64,000 nt of DNA from Piper betle (GCA_033002965.1 JAURVB010012890.1:54088-118087), one strand, 5' to 3'; counted from the first letter of the stretch, positions 37,301-51,326 are shown. Numbers and translations are program-made. The notes: generated by a model from the letters alone, not told the origin.

Positions 37301-37800
37301 CAATTAAACCGCTTTGGTTAATTTGTCTTCTACACGAAGTTTCTTGAGGCAGGAAGCCATTGATTAAACGAGGGACCCCTAATTCATCAATTGTTCACTG
37401 GGTCAAAAGTTCCACTTCCCCACCATGTGGAATCTTAATCAAAGAGTTCCCTTTGCCTTTGATCTTATTTTGAAGTTTACAAGTGTGGAGTTCTACCTGA
37501 AAACCTTGCTGCTTTTTGGAACATGATGTGTGTCTTCTTTCAAATTTCTTTGTTTGTTATCAGCTCCTGCCTTGGATCTGGGCACAGCACAGTTTACACA
37601 TATGGATGATATGATCTCTTACTGCCATATTTCCCCTGCTACCATAATTCAACCTTCTACCACATCCTGTGACACTACACTAACATTGCCCCTGGTGATA
37701 ATACATTATCTAAAATCTCTTTGGACTTTTCTATGATGTAAAGATTGAACAGTGAAGTTAAATCTAAATTTATCTTTACCAGATACTATGTGGGTACAAT
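34331..37800. other. Intergenic, no supported gene (part 1)
   Basis: Mixed AT-rich sequence. A coding-like patch at about 35390-35510 (reading MAILRFGDDVTDDLYP) is too short to assign and may be a relic. No tRNA, LTR ends or conserved gene seen. Confidence 0.45.
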
Positions 37801-40800
37801 TCACGTACTAAAGGGGCTCTGATGATTCTACAACGAGATGTGGTGGTGCATGTGGATCCATAAGCTATAGCAGCAATGGGTGCACATTATTCGGTATGTC
37901 CTCCATGTGGTGGACTACTCACACTTCTAATCAAGAACAGTGCCATGGACTTCTGAAAACAAGGGTTTTCCCCCAGAAAACCATGGCCCTACACAAACCA
38001 CAACCTTGTCACCAGGCATGATAATGTCCATATACAACAGAAGAAGTTCATGTGTATGTACTTCTCTTCATGTATGAAGCACTTGAGCTGCCTCAGATGT
38101 TATTTTACCATGTTTTCAGTCCACCATGGCTTGCAAACTTTGCTTAGTTTACTATGTCCTCCATCTCTGCTCAAGCATGACAAACCCACTTGACTAAGCA
38201 AGCATCCCAATCCATGCCAACCCAATTAGTTTGATGAAATGAATTAGAGGGGGAGAAGTATGTGTCGGATTAAAGATAAAGAAATGGGGGGCAGATGTTG
38301 CTCTTTGTTTTTGCTTTAGTCAATAGGGATTAAGTGGTGGAAAAGGAGTAGGCAGTGTGATTCATGGAGATGAGTGGGGAATTGGGAATTGTTCAATTCC
38401 TGGGCTGGCGTGATTCTCTTGTCTGGTCCCCTGCCATTGAAGAAGAAGTAAAATCAAGGTTGGAGAAGAAGATGTGTGGCCTTGTCTGCTTCCCTTCCTC
38501 CAAGACTTGTTTACACATCTTGTTTTAAAACATAGCCACTGCTAGTTGGGATGATGCTGATTACTTGCGTGCATCCACAAAGTCTAGGATTAAACGTATA
38601 CAAGTATCCAACCCCTCTTCCCCAAATGAATATATTGGCACAAATTAACAAACAATTCAATTGCTGAAAAATTATCAACTAGCCAGCTCTTGCAACCTTT
38701 GTTTGTTGTAAGATCTGACCAAAACAAAGATTTACTTCATTGATAGCACTTACCCATTACTTAAATGTCAAAATTATCGAAAAAGATAGTTGATAACTAC
38801 TAATATTTTAATCGTTAATTGGGTCTTATAATAACATTATTTGTTGTGAAATTTTACAACATATTAGCAGTACTCTTAATTGTCCAACGAAAGACTCCCA
38901 CAGTACGCTTGATTAATTCTTAAACATTAAACCTTAAATATATTTAAATACAATTGTGATCTCGTATAAGATTAAAAAATGTTAATTAATGAAATTAGAC
39001 AGCAAAAATGTTCTTATTCACACAATTCTTCTTTTAAAGTAACCTTTTATTGTTTTATTATTATTAGACAGATTGAAAGTATTAGAAAGAATTTAAAACT
39101 TGAGACCATTCACATCCCACAGTAATCCTACGGTTATGGCTCTCTCAATGGGGGGAATTTTGCATCAATGAATAATTTACATTTATTGCAAAAAATATAA
39201 AATTAAACATAATTTGAAACTTTATCTTTTTTTCAAAAATTCTTTAGTTATTTCATTTTGTTGAGGAAAGCCCTATTAATTACTTCAAAATGATAAAATT
39301 CCATGATTGAATGTGTTTGTTTTCCAAATTTTTTAAAAAATACACTTATATCGGATATTTAAACCCATCTTTTGCCTCAATTTAAATAGAAAAACAAAAA
39401 AATATTTTGAAAAGATAAGCACGTAACTTGAAGGCATGAAAAAGCATCCCATGAAAGGTAAGGTAGTAGATACAAAGAGCAAAAGCATATCACAAGAGCT
39501 ATGGATATTCCTCACTTAATAACTTGATGACTGATGAGGACAACCTTTGGCAGTCGCTGGGCTGCTTCCGCGCGTGTTTTGAGAGGTCCAAAAGTGGCGA
39601 GGTCAGCTCATGAGAGACCTGCTCCCTATCAACTACTTTTTTTTTGTAAAAAACATATTTATTTATTTATTTATTTTTATTTTAACAGATCTCTATCATG
39701 TTTACTATACAAACTGCTCATTTTGCCATCACAATACTCCCCTTTCTTTTCCCCTCTCTATCGTTTTCACTTTCCCCAGAATCAAATGAGGGTGAAGAAC
39801 TTGGAGATTGCTCTCACACAGCAGCACACATAATAATATATATACATAACGTGGAGGTTAACTATAAGGCATAAACTCTATCAGATTCCATCTCTAATTC
39901 AAACTTCCAAACTGGGTGGCTCTCTGGTGATTCTGACTTGTCTTTTCTCTACCCAGCTAACAAGCTGCTGAGAGTGGTTACTGGGTTTTACCCAAGGCAT
40001 GAGTTGAGGGAGATCTAGAAAGAGAGAAATTTAGAAAAGTTTAAAGGGAGAGAGAGAGAGAGAGGGGAGGAGGGGGAGAGGTCGAAGAACCCGTGAATGC
40101 AATGAATGGGAAGGAGGAAGCAAGAGCAGCATGATACCAGGTGATGGCAGGTCTTTTCATGCTCTCATGGACCTCTTCTGAGCCATGTAATCTGACCGGG
40201 GGCCTTCCCATGCATATCAGGCTTGCCCTTATCAAAGTTTTTTAAGCACGCTATGGTGGGCACGCCCGTAGGAACGCTCCAGTACTGATCATTGGTTAAA
40301 TGTCTGATGTATGATTTAAGCACTAATTAGCATAGTTTATAGTTGAGTGAAGTAATGTATCCTTTGTGATTTGAGCCCTAATAATAGGATTCATATTTTA
40401 GGGCAATGGTAGACTTGAATCGGACATGGTTTGAGTATAACCACAAGTTTAATAGAACAATAAATGTATTTGAATTGGACACGAATAGCTAGATATCCCT
40501 ATCAGTTACTTCTCTCATGAGATTTGAATCTAAAAAATGCATATATGCTATATATATATAGAGAGAGAGAGAGATTAACATTAACATTTCCGAATTAATT
40601 CGCGTCTAATTTATAATTTCTTAATGAAAAATTTAGATCTTACCTTTCTAGAATATAAATTTAAATCCGACACGATCCGATCCAATCCAATCTAAAGGGT
40701 TTGAGTGAGAGCCGAAAATTGTTTAGGGCATTTCTAGAGGCCGGAATCAAAAATTACCATTGGCCACTTATATATTTAGGGCTTGATATGCATTTCTCTG

Positions 40801-43800
40801 TGCTATTATTGATGATCACAAGAGGAGGTAATGGTATATGAACAGAGCGTTTCCCCGTGACGGATAAACTAAGAATGTGCGTGAATGAGTTGAAGGGGAG
40901 TGGGGTGGGGTGGGAGGGGTAATAAACAAACACCAACTTGTCTTGTGACTTCTGTCCCCTCCATATTAAAGAAGCCGTTGCCCCCTTTATCCATCTCCAA
41001 ACGTTCGCATCTCCTCTTCCCCACCAAATCAATGCAATGTCCGTAGTTCTTGCCTTTTCTGCCTCCTACTCTCACAGGCCACTTATTCTGGTGGGAAATT
41101 ATCTAAAAAAACCGGATATTATTGTCACTTGGGTTCAAGGAGTTGCAGCATTTCAAAGTTTCAAATTAATTAACTTATAACAACTTACACGCCATGAGCA
41201 GATGATTTGATTACAAAAATTTCGGGTTAATTACCATGTGTACACCTCTGGTTAAATACGCGCGGTTAAAGTTGAAGGCAAGTGAAATAGTTAGCAAGCC
41301 TAACAGTATGATGACAAGGAAGTGCGACAATTTTCTTGATATGTGAGAGGTACTGGGTACCCATTTGAAGATTTCAAAGCTGGGTACCGTGCATTATTTC
41401 ACTCTTCTGGCGAGGTCCAATATTTGATCTAACTTTGATCACTGGTAAAAGAAAGCATTTTATATCAGTATTAATGGCTCCAAAGATTTGTGTGTGTTTT
41501 CAAGTGTGGCAGCATAAATTGAGCAATCCTTCCACGGTCAACATGTGTGTCACCCACCTAGAATGACCACCATTTTGTTTATTACAAAGCCATCAATGCG
41601 CTTATTTTCTATTGCACCCACCATCTGACCTAGGTCATTGATAAAAGTAATATATACGAGCAGTTGAATAATTATTAATTCAGAAATACCCCTTTATTTA
41701 AATCTCAATATATATTTTTAAGTGTTCTATCGTTTTTTTTTATAATGTTATGTGTTTAGGGATTTCCCGTTTTAAATTTTCGAGGCTAACCAATTAATAA
41801 ATAGTATTTGAAAAAATTTTAAATGGTCGGATGCTTTTCTTGTGTCCGGGCTTGGAGAGTGATCATGCACAAACATTAGTGGATTATCTTGATTTACAAA
41901 ATAGGAGAGTAAATTTTGATTGCCCTTTGTGTGCACTTGTGGGTGGTTGATGTTATCTTTAGTGCGAGAGTTCAGGACTTGTGAGTTGTAGGTGGGAGAA
42001 CAGGCCAGAGTAGAAGAAGAGGGTGAAAATGAGGGTGGCAAGTGGCAACCACCAGCTTCCACCCTCTTAAGAAAAGAAAAGTTCAGAGCAAAGGAAGGAC
42101 CAGAAATGAAGGGGGAGATGGGGTCCGTCAATAAGAGATGCAATGGAAAGATGGATGGCTGGTTTAGCATTAAAAAAATGACAAAGACAGAGTAGGTCAT
42201 CTTGTTTCAACCAACACAAGGGGGCTTGTTTCTTGCCATCCATTTTCTTACCTTTCAAAAATTTACAACTATAATCTCAAGGAATTGAGATATCTAAGTT
42301 GGTCTCTTCAAAGTTGCAAGAAGGTTAGCTACATTAAAGCTTGGTTGATTTCAAGTGTATTGAGACTCATAACCTTGAAATTTCTTTTTTCTTTTTAATA
42401 AACTAACAAAGATTTTCAATTATAACTTGTTAAACAAAATCATTAATCAAGTTGGTTCCTTTTCAAGATTTTAAGATTCAATAACCTTATCAACCATAGT
42501 CTTCGGTTGTTTTGTGATGTCGTTAATCTATTAATGACAGTTAATAGACGTCATTATTGGTGCCACCCAGAAGAGATCTGGGTTTATGTCGCTAAAAACC
42601 TTTAGATTTTCACAACGAAATTGGTTCGAATTATTTTTTTAACATTTTTCAAGCACCCAATTTTCAATTACATCTTGTTAAAAGAATCAAATTTGCTCCA
42701 TGGTCACAAGAGTTCGTGATTTGAGTTGGTATATCACCAAACCTGGATTGATAAAGTTCTCTAGACAAAGGCAGCCCTGATCTTGGCAGGAGACAAGCTT
42801 GATTGGAATGAAATTTGAACAAGTGCCCTAATCAAACAAAAGACAGCAAAGTAAATAAGGCTTATTGAGAATGTGGGACCAAATAGAAAGGTGGATAAGG
42901 TGCCCAATGTAGGGCCCAAAAACCAAAGGAAATTTTGCCCCATTTTCTTTCCACAATGTACACACAAGCCTTGGTTAGTGGCTGTGGCATCTTTTCCCTT
43001 GTCATCTAATCTTCCTTTCTTAGTCACATGATGTCTGATTAATTAAACAAGTTCTTCCCAACTCCTCAGATGCACAACTTATGCATCACCTGCATCACTG
43101 CTTTCTTGGTTATTGAGGCATTTACCATCTCCAACAAACTTGCACAGGAAAGTGGTAACACCTTGGAATTCACAATTGAGCCAAGAGAAGCTCAGACTGC
43201 TTCAATTGAATCCACTTTGGATTCTTTTTCACCTTTTCCTTTTGTACCTGTTTTGTAGGCGATTAGGGAGATCAAGTGAAACTTCCATTAGGTTCCATCC
43301 TGCAGCAGCAATTGGGACCAGTGCCACTACAATTTGAGGGGAATCCCATCAGGGGCTGTTGTTCATTTCCTCCCAGACACTTCTTCTGATCCGTATCTAC
43401 TAAGTGGTTCATAAAATAAAAGTTCATCCTAACCTCTCAATATATAGGTGCAAGGCATGGTCCACATTGGCAGACACACATTGGTCAATCATGTATTAGC
43501 ACTGATAATTTTGTTTCTTGGGTAGACTAATAATAGCCAAGGCATCAAATGGTAAAAGTAAAAACATTGAGCATTACTTTTGCTAAAACATGAAAAAAAA
43601 TCCGAGAAGTAGGTGGAAGTAGATAATATACCATATTTTCATGAAGATGTATCAAGAGAAAGAGACCAAGAGGAGCAGATCAATGAAATCTTGGAAGCTC
43701 ATGCTGTGAACAGAGAATTGAGAACCTGGGGGGTGTGGGGGTGAGTGTTTATTCCAATTATGGGGATTGAACTCCAAAAAATCAAAGGTTATATTAAAAG

Positions 43801-46257
43801 GGATGGATTTTGTCAATGGTAATCAGCTTCTGTTTTTCAGCAATTAGGTAGCAAAAGTGATTAATCAAAACCCCCAAGTCCTAATCTGATTCCCACTTGA
43901 CAACTCCCGAAGAAACTTCAAATCCAAGAAAAATGAATCTCCCCTAATTAAATTTCAAGCTTCATTATAATTTTTTATAACAACACGAAACAGACAAAGC
44001 TCCCATCAATTAAGAACAAGATGTTATTAGACATTTTTGTTCATTCTTCTCTAACTCCAAGTTGTTCCAACTTGCATTGAAAAATAGAAGTGAAGATTAA
44101 AAAGCTATTAGGAAGAAGGCAGGGGAAGTGGTAACCACTCTTCCTCTCTTTATCTCTACCTCTCACCGTCTCTCCCCTTTTATTAAACGAGGACCCCAAA
44201 TGGCTAAATAGGGACAAATGCCGGTTTGGACTGCCTCCTCCCAACTGGGTCTAAACGTGGAACAGCATGGGTCAGTGGAAGGTGGCAGTTTAAAATACAA
44301 GGCAAAGGAAAGAAAAAAGAATTTGTTATTTTCGAATTTGATTTGGTAGGACAATCGTGAGAATTTTTATTTTAGTTTACATTTAATATTTAATAGGATA
44401 ATTTTTTTTATAAGTAAGAATAAATTATATATTTTTAATTTGGTTAGTCATTTTAAAAAATAATAATTTAATTTATTATATTATATTTTAGGTTAAGCCG
44501 TTACAATAAAAAAATAATTTAATAAGGTCATATCAATTTTGAGAATAAATGTTGATTGCCCAAATGGATTTGACGTTTTTTTTTCATTTTTGTGATAGTT
44601 AATTATTTTTAAATTTTATTTGTTTAACTCCAACTCACAAAAAGTATTTGGCCATCAAAATTCTAGTATTTATAATTATAAAATCTATATTTTTGAGAAC
44701 CTCTTGATTTTAGGTTATCTGCCGTAAGAAGAATATTTTATTTTTTCTTAAAACTTTTTCTTTTATTATGTGAAAGTTAGACATAGGAAATGTCTTAATT
44801 TAGAAGATTCAATTCAATCTTTTATATCTCTTGATCATTTTTATATTTCATTTTTTTTGGTTTGGGTTGAAGATAAGAGTTAAGACCATGAAAAGAAATG
44901 CATTAATGATTGCAAATAACATGATTATGTTTACCTTGATTGAAGTTTTACCTGGCTCAAATTTAACTCCTTACTACTTCAAATCACTGGCCTGCATAAT
45001 GCAATTTTATTTGGCACATTCAAGCATTTAGGTGATAATTTGCTATATAAGGTATATTATTTCAGCATGCATTAAATACTTTCAATGATAATTTTAAAAA
45101 TTCAGTGATTAATATGTACTATTAATTATGTACATCTTAATACTGATCAGTTCTTGTAACAAATAAAGATTTATTATAATTAAAATGCTAAAATTTCTCA
45201 TCCCCAAGTCAAATACGAGCCAAATCAAAACTGGTTTAATTTCTTGTACAAATTGATTTTAATATAGGATAAGAAATAAAACATGTAATTAAAAAACAAC
45301 AATTATATTAATTATGGTTACTCTACACAAAATAGACCTAGGTATACTTTTAAATACCATAGAATAGCGCCTCCAATGTTGGAGTTTATTGCTTATTACA
45401 GTCAAATACGGTACAGTATCACACTAGATATTATTTTCTACCTCTTTTACGAAATAAACCCTAATTTTCATAAATTTAATATTTATAACTATATTTGATA
45501 GCTCATAAATGAACTAATACATTTACTTCAAAAATCTGACAATTAACTAGTATATTATGATGTTAATTAATATCGATATTTGAATTTAAAAAAAGGGTAA
45601 AAGTATATTTTAAAACAGGATAAAATTAGGAAAAGAAAATAGGCAAAACTCACTAAAAAGTACTATTTTAAATTAAAAATATAGATCTAAGTAAATCCGG
45701 TTGAATGAAATATATAATGTATTAATTAGTAATTAAAATTATCGACGGTACATGAATACGAAAACTTTTAAATTTTAATAATAAAAATAATATCAATATC
45801 CTAAAAGGAAATAAAAGAAAAAAGAAAAAAGAGGGATTGGCAAAAAGAAAAAAAATGGTAATGATTTTGGAGGAGGGAGAGAGGGTAGTGGAGAGGAAGA
45901 GAGGGAGAGTAGTGTGTGAAAAAATGTCTGGTAGTAATAGAGGTGGAGAGAGGGTAGGCTTTGTTGTTGAGGGGCTTTTGTGGCTCTGTAGCTCACTCCC
46001 AACCTCTCCTATTGCCTTCTTCCCCTTCTCACCATTAACACTATAACCCACAAACCATCACACCCCTTAACAGAGAAGGCATAGAAAGACAGAGATAGAT
46101 ATAGAGTCTAAGAGGGGGAAGGGAGAAAGAAAATTCTGGTGAAGCGGTTTTCGTTGCTTAGCATCCCCATCTCCCTCACCTTCTTACCTTTTCCTTCGCA
46201 TCATCACCATCATCATCAATCTCCTTCTTTCTATCTTAATTGCTTGTGGTCTACAAA
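37801..46257. other. Intergenic, no supported gene (part 2), including BOI-like gene upstream region
   Basis: Over 8 kb with only short, unpersuasive open frames. It contains (GA)n tracts at 40046-40065 and 40560-40574 and long AT-rich stretches at 38800-39400 and 44300-45700. From about 45960 it is probably promoter and leader of the RING gene. I looked for conserved miRNA sequences (miR156-172, 319, 390-399) by eye and found none. Confidence 0.45.
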
Positions 46258-47571
46258 ATGGCCGTTCAAGCTCAATACCCATCCAATGTTCTTTTTCTCA
46301 ACAGGTTCGTTTCTTCTCCTTTGCCGTGTTTGTGCTTGCCTCTTTCTTTCTTTCGTTCTTGCGGATTGGATGATAGCATGGTCTGTTTTGTTTTGTGTGC
46401 GTGTGTGTATGTGTGGTTGCAGAAGCGTGCAGGAGGTCAACGAGATGCTTGCAGGGGAGTACCCGATGCAATCCCTGCAATCGCACCAGACAAGTGGGTA
46501 CCTTGACCAGACCAACATGCTCTTCTCTAATGGCGTAGGTGAGCTAAAGGCTTCGCACCGCTTGGTTTGTCGATTGGAGAGATGTCCATTTGCATTGGTA
46601 TGAGATTGAGATTGACATGGAAGAGTGCCCATTTGATGCAGGGGCGGGTAGCAGCTCAAGGAAGAGAGGAAGAGAAGCTCCCATCAATCTCTTCTCCATC
46701 CAATCCCAACCGCCACCTCCCACGCTCGTCAACCTCGCCCAGCTCCACACCCCGCCGCCCGCGCCCGCGCCGGCGTCGGCGGCTCCGGCCACGTGCGTTG
46801 TCTCCACCGGCCTCGGCCTGTCTCTGCAAGAGCAGCAGCAAGAGCAGCAGCTGGGTCTCGCCAAGCAGTCTTCCCACCTCCCTTCCTCCCTCTTAGACGA
46901 CCTCGCCGCCCAAATCAACCAACAAAACGAAGAAATCGATCAGTTTCTCCGTGCCCAGGTACCTTGCAGCATTGGAAGGATAAGACTCCATTTTTGGGTA
47001 CCGTGGTCGCAAAGATGAGATTTTTTTGCACACACAGGCGGACCAGCTTCGGCGAGCGCTGGGGGAGCGATACCGGGCGCTGATCGTGGCGGCGGAGGAG
47101 TCGGCCCAACGGCAGCTCCGGCTAAAGGAGGCGGAGGTGGAGACGGCGGCACGGCGGCGGGCGGAGCTTGAGGAGCGGGTGGGACGGATGGAGGTGGAGG
47201 CGCAGGCGTGGCGGGCCCGGGCCCGCGCCCAGGAGGCCGCCGCCGCTGCCCTCCAGGTCAAGCTCCGTCAGGCCATGTCGACGGCGGCGGCGGGTACTCG
47301 GCCGGCCGCCGGCGAGCAGGACGGCGGGGAGGAGCCTGGCTGCGCGGTGGCGGAGGACGCCGAGTCGGCGCACGTCGATCCCGACCGGGTGGAGGTGGTG
47401 GCGGCGACGGCGGCGGTGCCGCCGGTGTGTCGGGCTTGCCGGCGGCGATACGTGTCTGTGGTGCTGATGCCGTGTCGACACTTGTGCGTGTGCGACGAAT
47501 GCGAGTCGGTTGTCCGGACGTGTCCGATTTGCCGTGTTCCGAGTAACGGTGGTGTCCAAGTTTACCTCTAG
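46258..47571 (+). CDS. BOI-type RING E3 ubiquitin ligase
   Basis: Four exons: 46258-46304, 46423-46538, 46642-46958, 47038-47571; GT-AG junctions all in phase; 337 residues, frame intact. N-terminus MAVQAQYPSNVLFLNR is characteristic of the BOI (Botrytis susceptible1 interactor) family. The middle holds a Q/P-rich segment and LLDDLAAQINQQNEEIDQFLRAQ, followed by a long charged coiled coil (ALGERYRALIVAAEESAQRQ, then E/R/A-rich) that would give dimers. The C-terminal C3HC4 RING is VCRACRRRYVSVVLMPCRHLCVCDECE...TCPICR, ending GGVQVYL. BOI proteins ubiquitinate or restrain transcription regulators, including DELLA-linked and stress responses; which role applies here is unknown. The last exon is strongly GC-rich compared with the first. 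Confidence 0.95.
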
Positions 47572-48808
47572 CCAACAAAAATGGAAGATAAATGATCTAT
47601 TATTATGTGAGTCTATATTATGACACGAAGGTATTAAAAAAAGATGATGGTAAATGTTGAGAAAATTTGATACAAAAAAAGTGGATATTTTCGGTTGTTT
47701 TTGTTGGGTTTTTTGAGAGGATGACTTCCATGTACAAGAGCTGTTTCTTTGTTTTTATCTTTTCGTTTCACCTTTTGAGCGGATGAGACTCGCTACTTTG
47801 TTTTGCATATACTTTAATTCAAACATCAGATTCTTTTATTAGTTGATATATGAATTGTGTATGTTCTTAAAGGATACGTGCAATGTATGTTGAACCAGAA
47901 TGGAGTCGTAAGCAATGCAACGCATCACATAGCAGCTCCACCGATACACACCTGGTGGAGGGAAGATATCGCCCGAGGGGAGATTGAATGTGTGGCGTCT
48001 AAGCATTTGGGTGATGGAAAAAATTATGTTGGTAGCCAGTTGTTGAACTTGTGGGGTAAATCTATCAATGGAAATATGTTCTTTTCCAAAACTTCTAGAT
48101 TGCGGTAGGCATACAACAAAGGATGACCAGTAATGACTAAGAAAATTTGCCTACATTTCTGAAAAGCTAAGAAAAGCTAACATTAGACATTGGGCCTGGT
48201 GGGCAGACCAAATAAACTGGCAGGCATTTCATGGTGATTTACAGATCAAGATGAGTCTACCAAAAGATACAATTCAAAACTAGGGAACCAGGCACTTGCA
48301 GTGGCAGTCGGTGAGATGATAGATCTGATCCATCCCTTGGAGTTTGCTTCAAGGTGAAAAAGAAGCATGCTCTGCAAATAATTCATTCACTCGAATGATT
48401 GCAAACATCCTAGACTGCAACTTGACCTCAACATTCATCGCTTTTTTCCCCAATTCAACATTCAATAATCTAAATCCAAAATCCAAAAGAAAATCCACTT
48501 TGTTAACTCTGCCTTTCTTTAGCATGAGAGTATTTCAGATACAAAACAGGAGCAGGCCACAGCCTCTGTTTAAATAGTTCCAAGTCTAGTCTTTTATGAA
48601 TCATCAATAACAATGAAAAAACTGAATCTCAATTTTTTTTCATGATCAAATCCCACATCAACAAATCCTCTGTTACATTGAGCAGATAAGTTGTCTGGAG
48701 TTAACATCTGCCTGAGATTTAGCGGTCATGAAAAAATTTCAACAATTTGATATGAGATATTAGGGCAAAAGCAAGATCTCATAAAAGTTCCTTTCTTGCA
48801 CAAATACC
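47572..48808. other. Intergenic between converging BOI and PPR genes
   Basis: Contains the two 3' untranslated regions. No further gene recognised. Confidence 0.6.
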
Positions 48809-51092
48809 TTAATAAAGTACATCTGGTATTTCTCCAACACATAGCTTGCTAGTTAGCTCGATGAGACGATGCGTTTCTTCGTCCAGACTAAGTTTGTCCT
48901 TTTTCATGCGTTCAACAATTAGAAGAGGCATTTGGCCAGCATTTGCATATGTGCGTAACAGTGCGTTATAGACATCCGTTGCCACATACCCTGCCTTTCT
49001 CAGAATGGCCAGAAACTCTTCAGCACATTTAATATCGCCTCTGGTTTCAAGCTCATTATAGACTTCTTTTATGATTTTCTCATTAGGTTCCCACTTTTTC
49101 AAGTCGGAAAGACCCTTCTTAAGGCAATCGACAGATTTCTGAATCTTTTAACTCTCAAATAACCCAAGGCCATTGTTTCCCAAGTAACATAACTACACAA
49201 AAAGCCCTTTTCTTCCATTCTTTGCAGAAAGCTTTCTGCCCTGTGCATTGAATCATCCTTGATGTAACCAAGTAACAACGCATTTGGGACTAGAGGGGTA
49301 CGACTTCCAGACACTGATTCCCAATGACCATAGATATTTTCAGCTCCTTCAACATCTCCAAGTTTCACAAGAGAAGATATTATTCTCAAATACTCGACAT
49401 CATTCATCTTCCGAAAGGTTGATTCCATCTTCTTCCACACTCTATATATTCCATTTTTATCTGATATGTTTGCATATGAAGTTATGAGGGATGCAAATCC
49501 CACTCGAAACTTGCCAGAGACTCTCTTTTCCATCTCCCTCAAAGTATCTTTTGCCTTGTCAAGATGGCCCGCAGTGGTATATATATTGGCCAAAGTGCTA
49601 TATGTCACCCAGTCACCATCAATTTTCTTTTTCTCCATAGTAATTAGAATTTTTTCAGCCGCCTCCACATTACTTCGATCTATACAATTTCCTAATAGGA
49701 TATTATACGTGAACACGTCCGGGCTGGTGGTTTTCTCCATTTCACGAAGTAAAGGAATGACTTTTTCTGACTCACCATTAGAAACAAACATTTTGAGCAT
49801 TAGATTGTAAGGAAGAGGATTCTTTAAGAACCGACATTCAGTCATTTTCTGCATTAATGCTTCAGCTTTGGCCACCGAGTTCTGCTGTATGTAGGCATGA
49901 AGCAAAGCTGTGCATGTTTCCCCTTTGATCATAGCTTCAGGAAGATCTTCAAGGAACTTTTCTGCACTAGCCAAGCCACGTATTTTATATACCAACTCCA
50001 AATGGAGTGCATAATCCCCCGGTAGGAGCTTGATATTTTCTTTTGTCCTCATCCATTCGCATATCTGTACTAAGTAGTCAAAAAATATACAGATAAAAAT
50101 GTTAGCTTCACGCATGCAATCCTAGTATAGTCCATCTCTTTGAATTCTCTTCTTAAGTCTAGAAAAAAAGTGAAAGATAACAAATACCAATGGGTCTAGT
50201 CAACCTCTAGCATACTACCACACAAAATTAGAATGTGTACATTTTCGTAGAGTATCCACCCACTTCTCTGCAAATACCTTTTCAATCAAAGATAACTATG
50301 CTATCATTTTTCCAAGAACAATCTTTTCATATTGCCAATCCACTAATTTAGGAAGATGAATAATGACAACGACCTTCAAACTTCAACTATTATCCCCTTT
50401 TTCAAGGGAACGGGCATGCAGGTAGAAAAAACCGCATTGTATCTATAAACACGCGCCATTGATTTGAATGAAAAATGATAATAATGATAATCAATAAAAG
50501 AAAATAACTAGTTGAATGCTTCCCAACCTAACCACGAAGTAGTCAACAAGATTAGCCGCTAAATCACATTCCATTCACAACATTCAGAGCTAGTAAATAC
50601 ATATGCGAAAAATAAAAAGTCAAACACATAATGCTGATAGCAGAGACTGCTCTTTTATGAGCACACCCACCATGAAAAATAACATACAACACACAAATTA
50701 CCAAACTTTCCCACCAGCGATCTTTCGCACACACACAAAAACATGATAATCAACACACATGCAAATTAGCAATGATTGAAATTGCTCATCTTTTCAACCT
50801 GACTACAACAAGATTTCACAAAAAAATAACGAAATCGAACCTCCAAAGCGTGCTTGTAGCGCTTGAAGGTTCGAAGCTCCCGGACGACGCGATTGAGCTG
50901 GTACTTCTGCACCGCCCTACCTTCCTCCACCCACTTGTTGAGGGCGATGGCCGCGCTTCGCTTTGGATACACGAGGCTCAGAAGCCGCCGGCCGAGACTG
51001 CCACTGCCCTTCGTCGCGCTCTTCGCCGCCGGTTCCACGGGGGCAGCCTCCGCCGAGAATGATCGGCCAGCGGCCGCCGCCCGCCGCAGCAT
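48809..51092 (-). CDS. Mitochondrial P-class pentatricopeptide repeat protein
   Basis: Exon 1 51092-50841 (GC-rich), exon 2 50064-48809; the intron is 776 bp in phase 0; about 502 residues. MLRRAAAAGRSFSAEAA is an arginine/alanine-rich mitochondrial presequence. From residue ~80 the protein is a run of 35-residue PPR motifs (PLPYNLMLKMF, DVFTYNILLGNC, DWVTYSTLANIYTTAGHLDKA, SYVTWETMALGYL), without E or DYW tails. This fits the small At1g02150/At4g21705-like group; RNA target unknown. Frame break: near 49140-49147 one base is missing relative to the family. As read, exon 2 terminates at 49099 instead of continuing through KKWEPNEKIIKEVYNELE to 48809. The start codon at 51092 was preferred over an upstream in-frame ATG because the presequence begins there. 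Confidence 0.9.
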
Positions 51093-51127
51093 TTCGCCGG
51101 AGAAGATGGTGGCAGGGTTGTTGTGGG

Positions 51128-51182
51128 GAGGAGCTAGACGCCGAGTGGGCCAAAGGCCCATATATGCTATCAATGGGCTTCT
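51128..51182 (-). promoter_or_regulatory. Site II motifs upstream of the PPR gene
   Basis: GTGGGCCAAAGGCCCATAT and CAATGGGCTTC occur 45-90 bp upstream of the start codon: three TGGGCY/RGCCCA cores. Same motif class as the other housekeeping promoters in the window. Confidence 0.5.
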
Positions 51183-51289
51183 TAAAATCTGAGTTTAAAT
51201 AGGTTTGAAAAATATGATTTATTTTTAAACTAAAAAAAGTTAAAATAAGAATGGATATACACTTTTTTTAAATTTTAAGTGTAGGGGTA

Positions 51290-51292
<3 letters not shown>

Positions 51293-51323
<31 letters not shown>
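51293..51323. repeat. (TA)n microsatellite
   Basis: About 15 uninterrupted TA units. Confidence 0.95.

Positions 51324-51326
<3 letters not shown>

Noticed and set aside
36740..40250. Possible pre-miRNA hairpins (for example around 40120-40200)
   Set aside because: Only weak imperfect pairing, and no match to conserved plant miRNA sequences that I know.
43070..43258. 62-codon + strand frame with a hydrophobic start
   Set aside because: Too short, not recognised, and isolated in a region without other gene signals; chance is likely.
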